A stretch of DNA of 64,000 nt, taken from Poa pratensis. Taxonomy: Eukaryota > Streptophyta > Magnoliopsida > Poales > Poaceae. Each line of letters opens with the position of its first letter. Within the stretch, counting starts at the first letter, position 1. Made by a program: the position numbers and the translations under genes. The notes beneath the pieces were generated by a model, which searched no databases, was not told the DNA's origin, and saw only the letters and a list, made by a program, of their open reading frames with translations. The DNA is taken from NCBI GenBank assembly GCA_947311845.1, contig CAMZMU010000055.1:18538877-18602876 (forward strand), read 5' to 3'. Shown here piece after piece: positions 12,401-24,029 of this stretch.

Positions 12401-12650
12401 TCAGATCGCGGAAGAAGAGGGAGCCGGGCGGCATGAATCTGCGCTCCACGTGCTCCACGAACATCACCAGCTCGTTGGGCCTAGGGCGCGGCTCGGTTTC
12501 GTTGCCAGGAGCCCGCCAGACGTTGTCCTCCTTCGAGGGCAGGAAACCCTTGGCGGCTAGATCTGTGAGGACCTCTTCTGTCACCCAAGATCCTTCCCAG
12601 TTGCAAGAAATCTTGCGCTTCTCATCAGATGGCTTGGCCTTAGGCGCCAT
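9436..12650 (-). pseudogene. Antisense spliced gene of element X: 'putative gypsy type transposon' domain protein
   Basis: The first exon starts with MAPKAKPSDEKRK (ATG at 12650-12648; an ATG at 12734 is also in frame). It carries the pattern typical of the plant 'putative gypsy type transposon' family: RAPGNETEPRPRPNE, HVERRFMPPGSLFFRDL, PSIDLWLASF and AWQKSFFY. A clean 84-bp GT-AG intron (11655-11738) joins NNKPFE to ADENYW in phase 0. Later exons encode Ala/Ser/Glu-rich sequence (10962-10531), a coiled coil (10369-10061, MGELSDESFKLSEQAK) and a C-terminal part (9867-9436). A frame break near 11570 suggests decay. Function is not known; similar antisense genes accompany other plant gypsy elements. 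It reads against gag. Confidence 0.7.
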
Positions 12651-13021
12651 TGCGAAAGGGAGATTGGATCGGGGGACTAAGCTTGGATTGAGGAAGAAGA
12701 CGTGCGGCAAGGGATGAGGAGATTGCAAGGGCAAGTGAATAATGACCTAGGTGGCCGCAGCTTATAACTGGAGGGGCCCGCAACTAACGGCACAATCTGC
12801 GCTTGCAACCAACGGCACAATTTGCGCCTGCAAAACGAGTAACGGTCCGCAATTAAAGAGAACAGAATATCTCCAGAAGCGGAGATGAGTCGCACAGATA
12901 AGTCGCGACTCTGAATCGCGTAAGTCAGAGATTGGCCAGAACGTTTGCAGTGCGGCTCAGTGACCATTTCAAGAGGTCAGAAGGTTCTCACCGTAAAGTC
13001 CTGACCAATCTTGGGAGCTAA

Positions 13022-13515
13022 TGTCGGGGGAATACTTTCTGGATTAACCCGCGGCCCAGTGCGACTTACTTTACGCGCACGGACAAAAGCCCATATGGGA
13101 TCAAGCCCAACGTCGAACCGCCACAAGGAGAAGAATCTAGAAGGCACGGAGGCGAGCCAGTCTCTGGATAGGTCCCAGTTAATATATTCCTTGAGGGGGA
13201 AGTTTCCTTTGTAACCTGACGAGCCTCTGTGTATATAAAGAGGACTCGCAGGACTTAGAGAGGAGAGGCCCTAAAACCCTAGCTCATATGGCGAGTACCA
13301 GATCGGATCGCCTCCATTGTAACACCTCGATTATCATATCAATACCAATCTAGGGTAGGCAGGAAGTAGGTCTTTTACCGCACATTGAGGGGGCCGAACC
13401 TGGGTAAATCTGTGTTGATCTCTGTTCCTGCGATCCCAAGCTCAGAGTTGCTTGACTCGTGTAATCCCACACCTACGAAATCATCTATGACACCTGACGT
13501 GACAAACCCATGACA
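13022..13515 (+). repeat. 3' LTR of element X
   Basis: Begins TGTCGGGGGAATACTTTCTG and ends CATGACA. Nearly the same as 4664-5154. The purine-rich run cttgggagctaa just before it is the candidate polypurine tract. Confidence 0.9.
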
Positions 13516-14366
13516 GCACCCATAGCTGTTTTGGGTACTGGCACTCCTTCTTCGTCGTATGTCATGAAAGAGTTGCCTAAGTTGCGGGTGAGCGCCGCCC
13601 TTTCGTCCGACGAGAGGTGTGACAACCTTGATCTAGGTCTTGTGTCTGCTCGCCCGGTGGAGCTCAGGGAGAGCTGTCTTCTTTACGCACTCGACAAGCT
13701 AGCTTGCTTTTTGCGTTCTTCGAGTGTTGCTCTGACCTGCCGCAGTCGAAGTGATTCCTGCCAGTTGAAGTACTGAAAGGTCAACATCTCCTCTTGTGTT
13801 GCATCTGCTGGCATCATTGTACACTCGTTGATGACTTTATCTGCTTTTGCTGCCATCTCAGCTGTGATTATGAGAGTTGTAACTCCATCCGGCATAGTAA
13901 CTATGCACGGGAATTCTGTAGGCCTGCGGCTGGCCGCAACATCTGATGATTCTGCGGCGATGACAACGTAGACCTACTAGGGTATCACCCGGGGGTATGT
14001 ATGTGTGTCTTCGAGTCCCGTCATGGACTCGGCATCATCATCAAGGCTCATGTCGGAGTCGATATGCACGTCGAGTGGTCCCTCTGGACGGATCTCGCTG
14101 TCGATGCCCTCATCGCCTATGCTCATCTCGGCGTCGACGAAGTTGTTATGAATCTCGGAGTCGAGGTTGTTGTTGGTGGTGCAGATCTCGGAGTCGACGT
14201 AGCTGTCGATATGAGTGTTGAGTTCGTCGAAGTCGCTGAGGGAGATCCCGCAGTCGAAAGTATCCTCGAGTGGGAGATCGAGCTCGGGATCGTTTATGGG
14301 GTATGCTGATTCGGCCTCCTCTCCTTGGAGTTTGTCGATGAGCTTGTTCATCTCTTGAGTCGACAT
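13516..14366 (-). pseudogene. Gag N-terminal region of element Y
   Basis: Minus-strand frames encode MSTQEMNKLIDKLQGEEAES (from 14366) followed by an acidic segment in which DSEI or DSDM recurs at short intervals, and then a second frame (13895-13683) with EMAAKADKVINEC and SLRLRQVRATLEERKKQA, a helical Gag segment. The section ends at the X insertion; Gag coding resumes at 4663. A stop and a frame change lie between 13977 and 13895. It sits just downstream of the Y primer binding site, consistent with being the start of the polyprotein. Confidence 0.7.
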
Positions 14367-14808
14367 GGTTGTTGCAGATGAACAAGCCTAGAGAGTTGAC
14401 GATGGCATGGACGCAGTTGATGGATCCGCAGTCGAAGGAGCCGCAACCGATGGAGCCTCGGTGCGGAAGTCGCGAGTTGGCGTGGATCCATCAAGTCCTG
14501 CACACCAAGCTTGTTGACGAAAAAATTGAACGAACCAACGGTTAAACCCAAACCTGACTCGAGATCGGAGAAGGCTTCCTGGAATCCTGGCGAGTGTGGC
14601 TCGAAATCCATCAGAGGATCCGATGCGCTTTTTGCGGGTGAAGTTGGCGTGTTGCCGTTTGTCGAGTGAGCCGGTGAGTTGCCGTGTGCCGCCTGAGTCG
14701 GCGAATTCTGGTTTGTCGATGCAGCCGGCAAGTTGCCGTTTGTAGATCCGATCAGCGAGTCGCCGTTTTCTGATGGACCGAAGAGACCGTGAGTCCAGCA
14801 CTATTCTT

Positions 14809-14826
14809 TCCCACAGACGGCGCCAA
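14809..14826 (-). other. Primer binding site of element Y
   Basis: On the minus strand TTGGCGCCGTCTGTGGGA follows the LTR end by one base, as in many grass gypsy elements. Confidence 0.75.
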
Positions 14827-14827
14827 T

Positions 14828-15300
14828 TGACGAGGGGTACACTCATCAAATCCCATGATTAAGGACCTAGGGTTGAGATTATGGGGAGAGAACGTGATAG
14901 TGCTGGTAGTTTCGTCGGCTGACAAGCAGAGTCAAAGATTTACCCAGGTTCAGGCCCCTCGGGTGGAGGTAAAGACCCTACTTCCTGCCTGTCTGTTATT
15001 GATCGTGGGAGATTATGCGATTACAAGGAGGCCCCGGCGAGATGTCTATCTCACAAGAGCTTTGGTGGTTCGAGTATGGCTTGGCCCTAGATCGGCGCCC
15101 CTCCCAGCCTTTAAATAGCCTGGGTCTCGGGAGTTCTTAACCGACCTAGTTTACACATATGGAAAGTTCTAAACCGACTATGCCTATGTCTAATCTTGGA
15201 GGCTACTCCATCTTCTTGGGCCTCTTGTCTTGGGCTTCGAGTAGTCTCTTTGCTATTGGGCTTTAGTCATTACGTGCACCAGGTACCCTCATGGCAGGGT
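14828..15300 (-). repeat. LTR of element Y (outer end approximate)
   Basis: On the minus strand it ends ...ACCCCTCGTCA next to the PBS. It contains gttaagaactcccgagaccc and a TATTTAAAGG stretch (RC of 15107-15116) that could be its TATA box. The start is placed near 15300 by size only; the other LTR is outside the window. Confidence 0.6.
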
Positions 15301-15639
15301 ACCCGAGATGTATACCCATGTCACACGACGTTGTGGAGGCAGAGTGGTTCTTCTTGCCTGCCAGCATGCGGGAACCACCGCCGGAGTGGTTCTCTTCAGA
15401 CGACGAGCGGGCGGTGAAGCCAGAAGCCTCAGCCTCATCCGGTGCCGGGGGGCATGTGGGCGGTGAACTAGCAACATCCGAGTTGCCCACGGTGCCGACG
15501 TGGGTAGATCATTGAGGCATGTAACTGCCTTGATGACGCTGGTGCTGGGATAGGCATCTTGCTCGACGCTGCCGTGTAGCGGTTGGCAAGGTGCCGGGAG
15601 GCACCGGGATATGCCTCCTCTCACGCCAGGATAGGATCT
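15301..15639. other. Unassigned sequence between LTR of Y and Harbinger-like remains
   Basis: GC-rich, with open frames on both strands but no recognised motif, splice pattern or homologue elsewhere in the window. Probably transposon debris. Confidence 0.4.
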
Positions 15640-16431
15640 AGGGTTTAGTTTAACTTTAAATAAGGCTTGTTAAATTTTGTTTAGGTTTTCGATTGTAAGA
15701 TTGTTAAATTTCGTTTAAATTCGCCGGATTTGATGTTGTTTTGTTGCAATTTGTCAAGAAATGAGCTAAAATTGAATTTAGGTGGGTGTCGTTTGGGGGT
15801 GCTGGTGGAGGAGGCCCTCTAGGGGGTGCCGGACATGCTGCCGCACCCAACTCCCCTTCCTCTACATTGCCGCCCCGGTGCCAAAATTCTGGATCTTCCC
15901 TCCATATTCAAAACCCTTGCGCCGCCACCGCGACCTTCTCGCCTTCCGCCTTCCGCCACCATGCCGCCAAAGCCCGCCGCCTCTCGAAGCCGAAGGGTCA
16001 CAGGCCACCGGCGTCGTCGCAGCTGAAGAAGAAGGCGATGAAGCGCGAGCCGCGGGAGCTTTCGGTGCCGCCGAGCCAGGCGGAGCTGTGCACATCCGCT
16101 TCCCAACTTCGGTAAATCAGGTGACTGAAGGCGAAGGACAAGGCGGCGAATGAGCCCTCTCCAAAAGATACCGCCGAGATGTTGATCGCCATGAGCCAAA
16201 GTAGCTCTAGCCCAGCCGGTGCCGGCGTCTTTTGCGGGTCGCCGTCTGCGCCGGCCTTCTTCGATGACCACTACGGCTACCAGACGCAGCAGTCGTAGCA
16301 ATCCATCTCCCCCGACGAGCCGTCCATCGATTTGAATGAGGCTCCTGTTCCTGATCGTTCTCTTGCTCCTCGGCGGCCACCACAGCCTCCTGCTCCTGAT
16401 CGGCCTCGGCGTCCTGCTCCTAATCGGCGGC
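15640..16431 (-). mobile_element. Left part of a Harbinger-like element split by element Z
   Basis: The minus strand between 16431 and 16200 encodes a Glu/Gln-rich segment (ADQEQ repeats) that resumes at 22735. The AT-rich leader at 15640-15780 and the ggtgtcgtt...gccggacatg stretch resemble the terminal part of the Harbinger element at 55436-56919. No clear left terminal inverted repeat was found, so this end is probably truncated or compound. Confidence 0.45.
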
Positions 16432-17952
16432 TAATGCACGCAAAATGATACATGAACTTTGCATTATTTTTAATTAAATTCTAGTCATATTTGCATCATA
16501 TAAGGGTTATATCACTGTTTTATAATGATTTTGGGAATATTTGGTATGTTTCCTATTTTTATGGAATTAACTCTGCACAGGCAGAAAACCCCTTTTTCCA
16601 TGTTTTTGACTTTCAGGGACCAAACGACGTCCAAATGACCTAATATTTTACGGGGCCCAATATTTGGAAATAAGAAGACGTACCAGCCAAGAATCCGCGA
16701 AAAAGGAAGTTCAAGGAAGAAATTAGATGGTCCCACACGGCCAGGTACATAGGCCGTGTGGGACCACCTCTTTTATTCCTCGTGGCTCCGATGCCGTCCG
16801 TTTTCCTCTCCGAGGCTTCGTCTTGACCTAAAAACGCCTATAAAAATAGTCCCCCGACGTTCTCTGGAAGGAGCACCGTCGAAACACAGAAACCACGAAA
16901 CAGAGACCTGGAGCTACAGATTGGAGGGCGAAAACTCCGGCGGGGCGCTGCCGGGGTGGTCTCCATCTTCTCCAACGATTTCTCCACCGTCTCCATGATG
17001 AAGGGGGAGTAGTCCACCCCTTGGACCTTGGGTTTGTGGTGGTAACTTGATCTAACCTCTCTATGTATGATCATTGTTGGAGTCCATATGATGTGCCTTG
17101 CATAAGTATGGATCTATCTATGTAATTCTTATGGTGGATATTGTGGTATGAGATGATTTGTTACACATTTACCGTTGTGTTGGAGCTTTTATAATTTGTC
17201 ATACTTTGGAGATATTCTATGATACATGTGATGGTTTGATTTATGCATAATGCCTTGTTTATCCTTGTCATGAGGTGATTGACACCACCAAGTGTGGATA
17301 GATGAGAGAGATCTGGTCATGCACACGAATTATGAATCATTGCACTAGTGTTTAGAATATTGTCCATTATGAAGTATGATGTATGTAGGTACGGGATGGC
17401 CGATGTGACACGACATATGTATTGAGTGACATGTGAAATACAGCCCAACATCCTTTATCTGGGGGTAAAAAGAAAGAGTATGATGTGGGAGTGACAGCAA
17501 CCACGCTAGCCTTATGAGGGTGACCTAGCAACATAAATGAGTACTTCTTTCAACTATGTGTTTTAGGACATATAGCCGTCATAAAAGCTACCATTAAAAC
17601 ATGACAATTGTGTGTACTTTATCTATAACATGATAATCACCGTAGATGAGAGAGAGAGGATTAAGTGAACCCATGAACCCATGTCCATTGTTCCTATAAG
17701 AGAAAACCTTTGTCTTGTCCTCTTGCATTGAAGAGGATTGGGACACTTTTACATTCTTGTTTTGTTTCATTAAACTTTCATCCATTAAATCAACCATCTT
17801 GTTCTTTAAACCAGTTTAGTGCATAATCAACTAAAACTTGTGACACTTTAGTTGTAGGGAATAGATAACTTTTCCTTCTTGCTCCTGCGGATCGATACCC
17901 TACTTTCACATTGAGAGGTGCTACAGTGATCCCCTGCTCTTGGGGGTTATCA
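16432..17952 (+). repeat. 5' LTR of element Z
   Basis: Matches 21214-22729 almost base for base. Contains TATAAAAATAG at about 16840-16850, a probable promoter TATA. Open frames at 16838-17074 and similar recur in both LTRs, but they are not considered genes. Confidence 0.92.
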
Positions 17953-17962
17953 AGTACTTTTC

Positions 17963-17980
17963 TGGCGCCGTTGCCGGGGA
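17963..17980 (+). other. Primer binding site of element Z (tRNA-Asp type)
   Basis: TGGCGCCGTTGCCGGGGA, ten bases after the LTR, is the complement of the conserved acceptor end of plant tRNA-Asp including CCA. Confidence 0.85.
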
Positions 17981-18047
17981 GCGTAGCGCTTAAGTTTATA
18001 TTCTTGTGTGCACTAGACTTTAGATTTATTTTATCCTGTTTTATATC

Positions 18048-18876
18048 TTGCAATCATCTAAGCTTGGGGAGGTTCCTTTAAACTTGTTGGGTTGTGAGTT
18101 TCTCATTAGTTTTACTTTCAGTTTTATATATCAAAAAACCAAAAAAATTAAAAAATGGAGAAACTTTCTGGAATGTCTAGAAGTTGTTACTAATCTATGT
18201 GAGGATAAAAATGATATACTTATTTTTTATGATAGTACTCTTACTCATGAGAGTCCTTCTATGTTCTTGAATTCTCCTAACTACACCATAGAGGAGAAAT
18301 TTGCTTATGTTGAGAAATACTTATGTGGTTTGCAATTATCTTTAGTTCCAAATCTTTGTTGCAACCATGATATTAAACTTGATATTGATCTTATTAACTA
18401 TTTTGAAAGAGGGAAGCATGCTAATGAATTCCATAAAAATTTAATAATCCTCTTTATGTGCCTAAATTATCTAAGTTGAATGATTCTTGTGGTTATATGG
18501 TTGAATTTATTTCACTACTTGCAACTATTATGAAAGAGGAGGTGATAAGAACCCTCTTTATGTTACTAATAATTATATGATGCAAGTAAATATTGTTAAT
18601 ATGCATTGGGAAACTTCTATTTATGGTGATTCATTCATATACAAAATGCCAATGCATAGAAAGAAAGTTAGACTTCGTTGTTATTACTTTTGTGTTTTGT
18701 TTTTCTCTCAACTAGGGTTCAACTTGACTATTATTTTGATTGGTTTGAGAACACCATGGGATCCTGGTATTATGCATGAACACTTTCCAAGGAAGAGGGA
18801 CACACCAAAGTTCAAGCTCCCTCATGAGCTTCGTCCTCATAAACATCAAGTAAGAAGCCTAGCTATATGGCTATAA
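18048..18876 (+). pseudogene. Uncharacterised ORF of element Z
   Basis: Two adjoining frames (18048-18479 and roughly 18480-18876) look coding: NYTIEEKFAYVEKYLCGLQL and FERGKHANEFHKN in the first; MPMHRKKVRLRCYYF and GLRTPWDPGIMHEHFPRKRD in the second. A shift near 18450-18580 separates them. No Gag, protease or RT motif is recognised, so I do not assign a function. The stop is followed by the gcgctttacgggaggcaaccc stretch common in the 3' region of grass gypsy elements. Confidence 0.45.
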
Positions 18877-18899
18877 AGAAAGCGCTTTACGGGAGGCAA

Positions 18900-21200
18900 C
18901 CCGGTTGTTTTTATTGTGATTTTCTTTGTGTCCTCTTGCTGTAACAAGAGACTTAGTTTTAGTTTAGTTTCTGGAATTTTTAATAAAGTGCCAAGTTTTA
19001 CTCATTTTGGTGTGAAAAAGTTGCTTATAGCGTTCGGAGATTTTATTCCTGCACGAATCTGTGCACGGTATGATTTTTAATTCTTATTCTGTAACTCCGA
19101 ATGAGCTCATATTTAAACTGTATGGCAACTTTTCATCCTCTGTATGCATGAATTTTTTCGGAATTTTCCGACAAAGTTAAGTAGGGTAGAAAAATACGTT
19201 TAGCTGCTGCTGTTTTTTGGACAGATTCTGTCCCATTTTGTTTGATGCATGCTTAGAACTTTTAACTTGAATCTTTTTGATCCAATTGAGTTTATGAGTA
19301 GGCATACAACATTATACACTTTCTGGACATTCATATGAATTTTTGTTCAAGGATTATATGCAGCAAGAAATCTATTTGTTTATCACTACTAATGCACCCC
19401 ACAGAAAAGAAATGGGAGAAACGGTGTTTTGAAGTTTTTTCACAGGGATTAGAGGAGATGCACCAAGAGCTATCCAAGGATGGTGAAGACCATAAGCTTG
19501 GGGATGTGAAGACAACCCCACTGGACCTACACACTCTCGGTTTGCACACGTCTAACTTCTGTTTTTCGATCGAAACACTTTATCGCATAAACTTGGAGCG
19601 TCTTTTTGTTTGTTTAGGTTTGATTTTTATTTTGTGAGACCACCACACTATCATTTATATATGAGAGAGCTACTGGAAATTTGGGTTGAATTATGTTGGA
19701 TGCTATTATAGATTGGGAAAAGGGATGTTGAGTTAATTTTAAAAGATACATATAGTTGCATGATTCATGAGCTTGTTAATGAGTAATAATTTGCAAGTAT
19801 TTTATCAAGAGCTATCTTTTATTCATGTTTTGATGCTAAATGTTATTTACCTTGTTTTAACATGGATTAGTTAGTTCTATGGACACTCATGCATGCATTT
19901 AGATGGTCAACTTTCTCCCTCTTGCTAGCCCAAAAATTCCAACAAGCAAAAACTTGTTTCCAACACCTTCAACCAAAGTTTTTCCAGTGAGTCCACCATA
20001 TCTACCTATTAGCTTTATGCTATTCCGAGTATGTTTATCATGATATTTGTGTTATCTATACCTCTGAATGAAAATGCTTATGTTGTTGATTGTTGTGGGA
20101 AAAGTTGGTTATAGAGCTCTCTCGAACTTGATGCACACTTTACTTTCATTGCATAAATAAAATATGACCCATTGTGATTAAAATTATGATGTTGTGGGCT
20201 TGACAAATGTCTTTGGTTGAGAGTTAGCTCATATGTGCTGTCACATGGCAAGCTTTCAACATGCACTTCATCATTTAGTTGATATCATGTACTTTTGTTT
20301 ATGGATGCTTACCATGGGTGAAATAAATGTGGAAATGAAGTGAGTTTAAATGAGTTTGTATAAATGGTTAGAGAGACGCCTGGGCCGCTAATCTAAGCCA
20401 TGCATCATTCATGGTGGAAATTTACTTACATGCTATGGTGAACCTTCTGTGATACACCTTACAATAAAAAGCTATCTAATGGTAAATAAAAAGGGTGTTG
20501 AGATTGTTCATTGTGTTTGTTTGTCTTGTCATTTTGATATGGGCTTGTTCCATATCCTGGGACAAGAGGTACCCCAGTTGACGCTCTTAATGATACTATT
20601 ATTACTTACAATGATATTTAACTTGAACTTGCTTTGTTTCCAAGTTGAGTAACACATGGAGTAGGTACTTGTATTCAAGGGGCATGAGACTTTCAACCTG
20701 TACTTTGTCAAGCACACTACTCATATTTGCTTTCACTTTAAACTTAATCATTCAAGATGCTATGATAGGGGAATGAGAGCTTGACACCAAGGATTACCAT
20801 ATTACAATCATTGACTTAAGTAGAGAAGTTCAGAAGTTAGATGAAATTTATTCATGCTTTACCTCTACTCATATATATCTTTCCAAAGTGTCCACCTTTT
20901 ATATTCAGATTTTCATCAAATACTCTATGACCATTATAGGATGTTCTTACTTATCATTATGCATACATGTGGTCCATAGTATTTTCTTTATGTTACACTT
21001 TGTGAATTATCATTGAACATCCTTGCATTGAATACTTGATATCACTTCATAAACTATCTTGCATATTGCTACTCCTTTTAAGAATGAATCATTTGACTCT
21101 ATGTAGCAATAGTAATCATCTTTGATATCCATTGTTAGTATTAAATTGCAAAGTCCATGTTAGTTTTATCACCTTCATACTCGAGGACGAGTATAGGTTA
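18900..21200. other. Non-coding interior of element Z
   Basis: AT-rich, with short frames only. It shows no RT, RNase H or integrase motif on either strand. Confidence 0.7.
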
Positions 21201-21213
21201 AGCTTGGGGATGT
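21200..21213 (+). other. Polypurine tract of element Z
   Basis: aagcttggggatgt immediately before the 3' LTR, the expected plus-strand primer site. The core aagcttgggga also occurs at 18059. Confidence 0.6.
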
Positions 21214-22729
21214 TGATGCATGTAAAATGCATACATGAACTTTGCATTATTTTTACTTATATTCCAGTCATATTTGCATCATATAAGGGTTATATCACTG
21301 TTTTATAATGATTTTGGGAATATTTGGTATGTTTCCTATTTTTATGGAATTAACCCTGCACAGGCAGAAAACCCTTTTTCCATGTTTTTGACTTTCAGGG
21401 ACCAAACGACGTCCAAATGACCTAATATTTTACGGGCCCAATATTTGGAAATAAGAAGACGTACCAGCCAAGAATCCGCGAAAAAGGAAGTCCGAGGAAG
21501 AAATTAGATGGTCCCACGCGGCCAGGTACATAGGCCGTGTGGGACCACCTCTTTTATTCCTCGTGGCTCCGATGCCGTCCGTTTTCGTCTCCGTGGCTTC
21601 GTCTTGACCTAAAAACGCCTATAAAAATAGTCCCCGACGTTCTCTGGAAGGAGCGCCGCCGAAACACAGAAACCACGAAACAGAGACCTGGAGCTGCAGA
21701 TTGGAGGGGGAAAACTCCGGCGGGGCGCTGCCGGGTGGTCTCCATCTTCTCCAACGACTTCTCCACCGTCTCCATGATGAAGGGGGAGTAGTCCACCCCC
21801 TGGACCTTGGGTTTGTGGTGGTAACTTGATCTAATCTCTCTATGTATGATCATTGTTGGAGTCCATATGATGTGCCTTGCATAAGTATGGATCTATCTAT
21901 GTAATTCTTATGGTGGATATTGTGGTATGAGATGATTTGTTATACATTTACCGTTGTGTTGGAGCTTTTATGATTTGTCATACTTTGGAGATATTCTATG
22001 ATGCATGTGATGGTTTGATTTATGCATAATGCCTTGTTTATCCTTGTCATGAGGTGATTGACACCACCAAGTGTGGATAGATGAGAGAGATGTGGTCATG
22101 CACACGAATTATGAATCATTGCACTAGTGTTTAGAATATTGTCCATTATGAAGTATGATGTATGTAGGTACGGGATGGCCGATGTGACACGGCATATGTA
22201 TTGAGTGACATGTGAAATACAACCCAACATCCTTTATCTGGGGGTAAAAAGGAAGAGTATGATGTGGGAGTGACAGCAACCACGCTAGCCTTACGAGGGT
22301 GACCTAGCAACACAAATGAGTACTTCTTTCAACTATGTGTTTTAGGACATATAGCCGTCATAAAAGCTACCATTAAAACATGACAATTGTGTGTACTTTA
22401 TCTATAACATGATAATCACCGTAGATGAGAGAGAGAGGATTAAGTGAACCCATGAACCCATGTCCATTGTTCCTACAAGAGAAAACCTTTGTCTTGTCCT
22501 CTTGCATTGAAGAGGATTGGGACACTTTTACATTCTTATTTTGTTTCATTAAACTTACATCCATTAAATCAACCATCTTATTCTTTAAACTGTTTATTTC
22601 ATAATCAACTAAAACTTGTGACACTTTAGTTATAGGGAATAGATAACTTTTCCTTTTTGCTCCTACGGATCGATACCCTACTTCCACATTGAGAGGTGCT
22701 ACAGTGATCCCCTGCTCTTGGGGTTATCT
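21214..22729 (+). repeat. 3' LTR of element Z
   Basis: Begins TGATGCATGTAAAATGC and ends TTATCT. Followed by the GCGGC target duplication. Confidence 0.92.
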
Positions 22730-23162
22730 GCGGCCACCACGGCCTCCTGCTCCTGATCGGCCACCACGGTCTCCTTGTCCTGCTCCTGATCGGCCACCAC
22801 GGCCTCCTTCTCAGGCAACGACATGGCGAGCGAGTTGTGGGCGGTGGTGCAAGGAGAGAATGTGAGCGACGGGCGGCCGGCGAGGATGGTTATATTGATG
22901 TGAAGCGGTGCGAACGTCACCCCGAAGCGACGCGGTGGCGGTTGCACGTCCACACGAACCGCCGTGTGACCACGCGACACGAAGTTGAATCGGCGGCGGT
23001 TCCTGTACCCACAAGGTGTCGATCTAATGCTCAAAATTCGGGCCGTTTGGGGGTGGGGCCTTTTGGGTCCGCCCGTTGTGGGCTGCACCCTCCATTCGGG
23101 CGGACATATGTCCGGGGCCCCCAATTAGGCCTCATTTGGAGGATGTCGGTGAAGATGCTCTT
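22730..23162 (-). mobile_element. Right part of the Harbinger-like element interrupted by Z
   Basis: The minus strand encodes MSLPEKEAVVADQEQ and further ADQEQ repeats, continuing the coding segment left of element Z. It ends ggtgaagatgctc followed by TTA, which fits a Harbinger terminal inverted repeat (GAGCATCTTCACC) with a TTA target site. Confidence 0.5.
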
Positions 23163-24029
23163 AACAGCTAGTAATGGACTTGGATAACGTTGTACGCCTC
23201 TGACCAGTCCCATCAACTAGATGCCCACAGTTCGTACCGTACGTACGTCTCGGTCGTGCCATCCGTCGAGCATGGAAACCTGGCTGTTGTGATCACTAAT
23301 CAAGTAATCATACCTTTTTATATAAAGGCTCGACATGACCACGCCCTCTCCGACGCGCCACATCACCTCTTTTTTTCTGACCGTCGGATCGAAGCAACGT
23401 ACGGCCAGGATCTAGCCACGTCGCCCCCCGCGCGCGGTACTGTTCCTGGCAACAGTAAACGCACGTCCGCACCAACCAGAGGGCGCCACGTCATCCGGTG
23501 ACAGCCGGTGGAACCGGCGACCAGCCGGTCACCCTTCCCGCACGATTTTTGAAGCAGATTTTTTACAGGAAACCCCCCGCGAAGGACTGTTTCGCAAATT
23601 GCGGAAACGCCAGGGGCCTCCGTGCAAAATCGCCCGCACAACTCGCTCCCCTCTTCTCTCTCCTCGCGCGACCCGCAATCATCGGCGCCGCCGACGCGTC
23701 ACCACGGCGCTCTGCCCCTCCCCGGACGAATCGACGAACACGGCGACCTCCGCCGTCGCGCCCTCTCCCACCTCGCCCACTCTCGCCTGCCGGGACGCCG
23801 CCAGCTCGCCGGAATCGACGCCGTTGCACTCGCAGGCCGCCGCCGCGTCCGCCCACTGCCGACGACGCTCCGTCGACCCAAAAGCGGCGGCGCCGCCACG
23901 TACGCGCACCCCGCGTCGAGCCGCGTCCGTCGCGCTCACCCGCGCGTCCCAGATCGCGTGTGTGCGCCGCCGGCGACGTCGACGCCGCCGCGGCGGAGCC
24001 CGCCCGTAGGTGACGTCACCGTGACGTTC

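Larger units (their letters stand above)
4664..13515 (+). mobile_element. Element X: non-autonomous Ty3/gypsy-type LTR retrotransposon
   Basis: Bounded by LTRs of 491 and 494 bp in direct orientation, both starting TGTCGGGG and ending GACA. The flanking five bases are GCACT (4659-4663) and GCACC (13516-13520), a target duplication with one difference. Inside are a PBS, gag and protease in the plus orientation, a 39-bp hairpin array, and a long antisense spliced gene. No reverse transcriptase, RNase H or integrase motif is visible, so the element depends on another for mobility. It lies inside gag of element Y in the opposite orientation. Confidence 0.88.
1..15300 (-). mobile_element. Element Y: degenerate Ty3/gypsy retrotransposon, interrupted by element X
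   Basis: Read on the minus strand the parts follow the usual gypsy order: LTR (about 15300-14828), PBS (14826-14809), gag (14366-13516 then 4663-3460), protease (3455-2417), RNase H (1918-1192) and integrase (1053 to the window edge). Element X is inserted inside gag. An X-family LTR occupies the place where reverse transcriptase should be, so RT is absent. Frameshifts and stops are frequent, so Y cannot move by itself. Its second LTR lies beyond the left edge. The left limit and the outer end of the 15.3 kb LTR are approximate. Confidence 0.8.
16432..22729 (+). mobile_element. Element Z: complete non-autonomous LTR retrotransposon
   Basis: Two LTRs of about 1.52 kb flank a 3.26-kb interior. 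A 5-bp target duplication GCGGC lies at 16427-16431 and 22730-22734. The PBS matches the 3' end of plant tRNA-Asp and a polypurine run precedes the 3' LTR. No protease, RT or integrase motif is visible. It interrupts a Harbinger-like sequence whose two halves are at 15640-16431 and 22735-23162. The LTR ends have lost the canonical TG and CA by single changes (TA at the left, CT at the right). Confidence 0.92.

Noticed and set aside
15640..16431. Plus-strand gene starting MPPKPAASRSRR (15961)
   Set aside because: It stops after 21 residues, other frames are broken, and minus-strand coding continues across element Z more convincingly.
16838..17074. Minus-strand frame in the LTR of element Z, also at 21554-21853
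   Set aside because: Present because the LTR is duplicated; it lacks a known motif and overlaps the promoter region.
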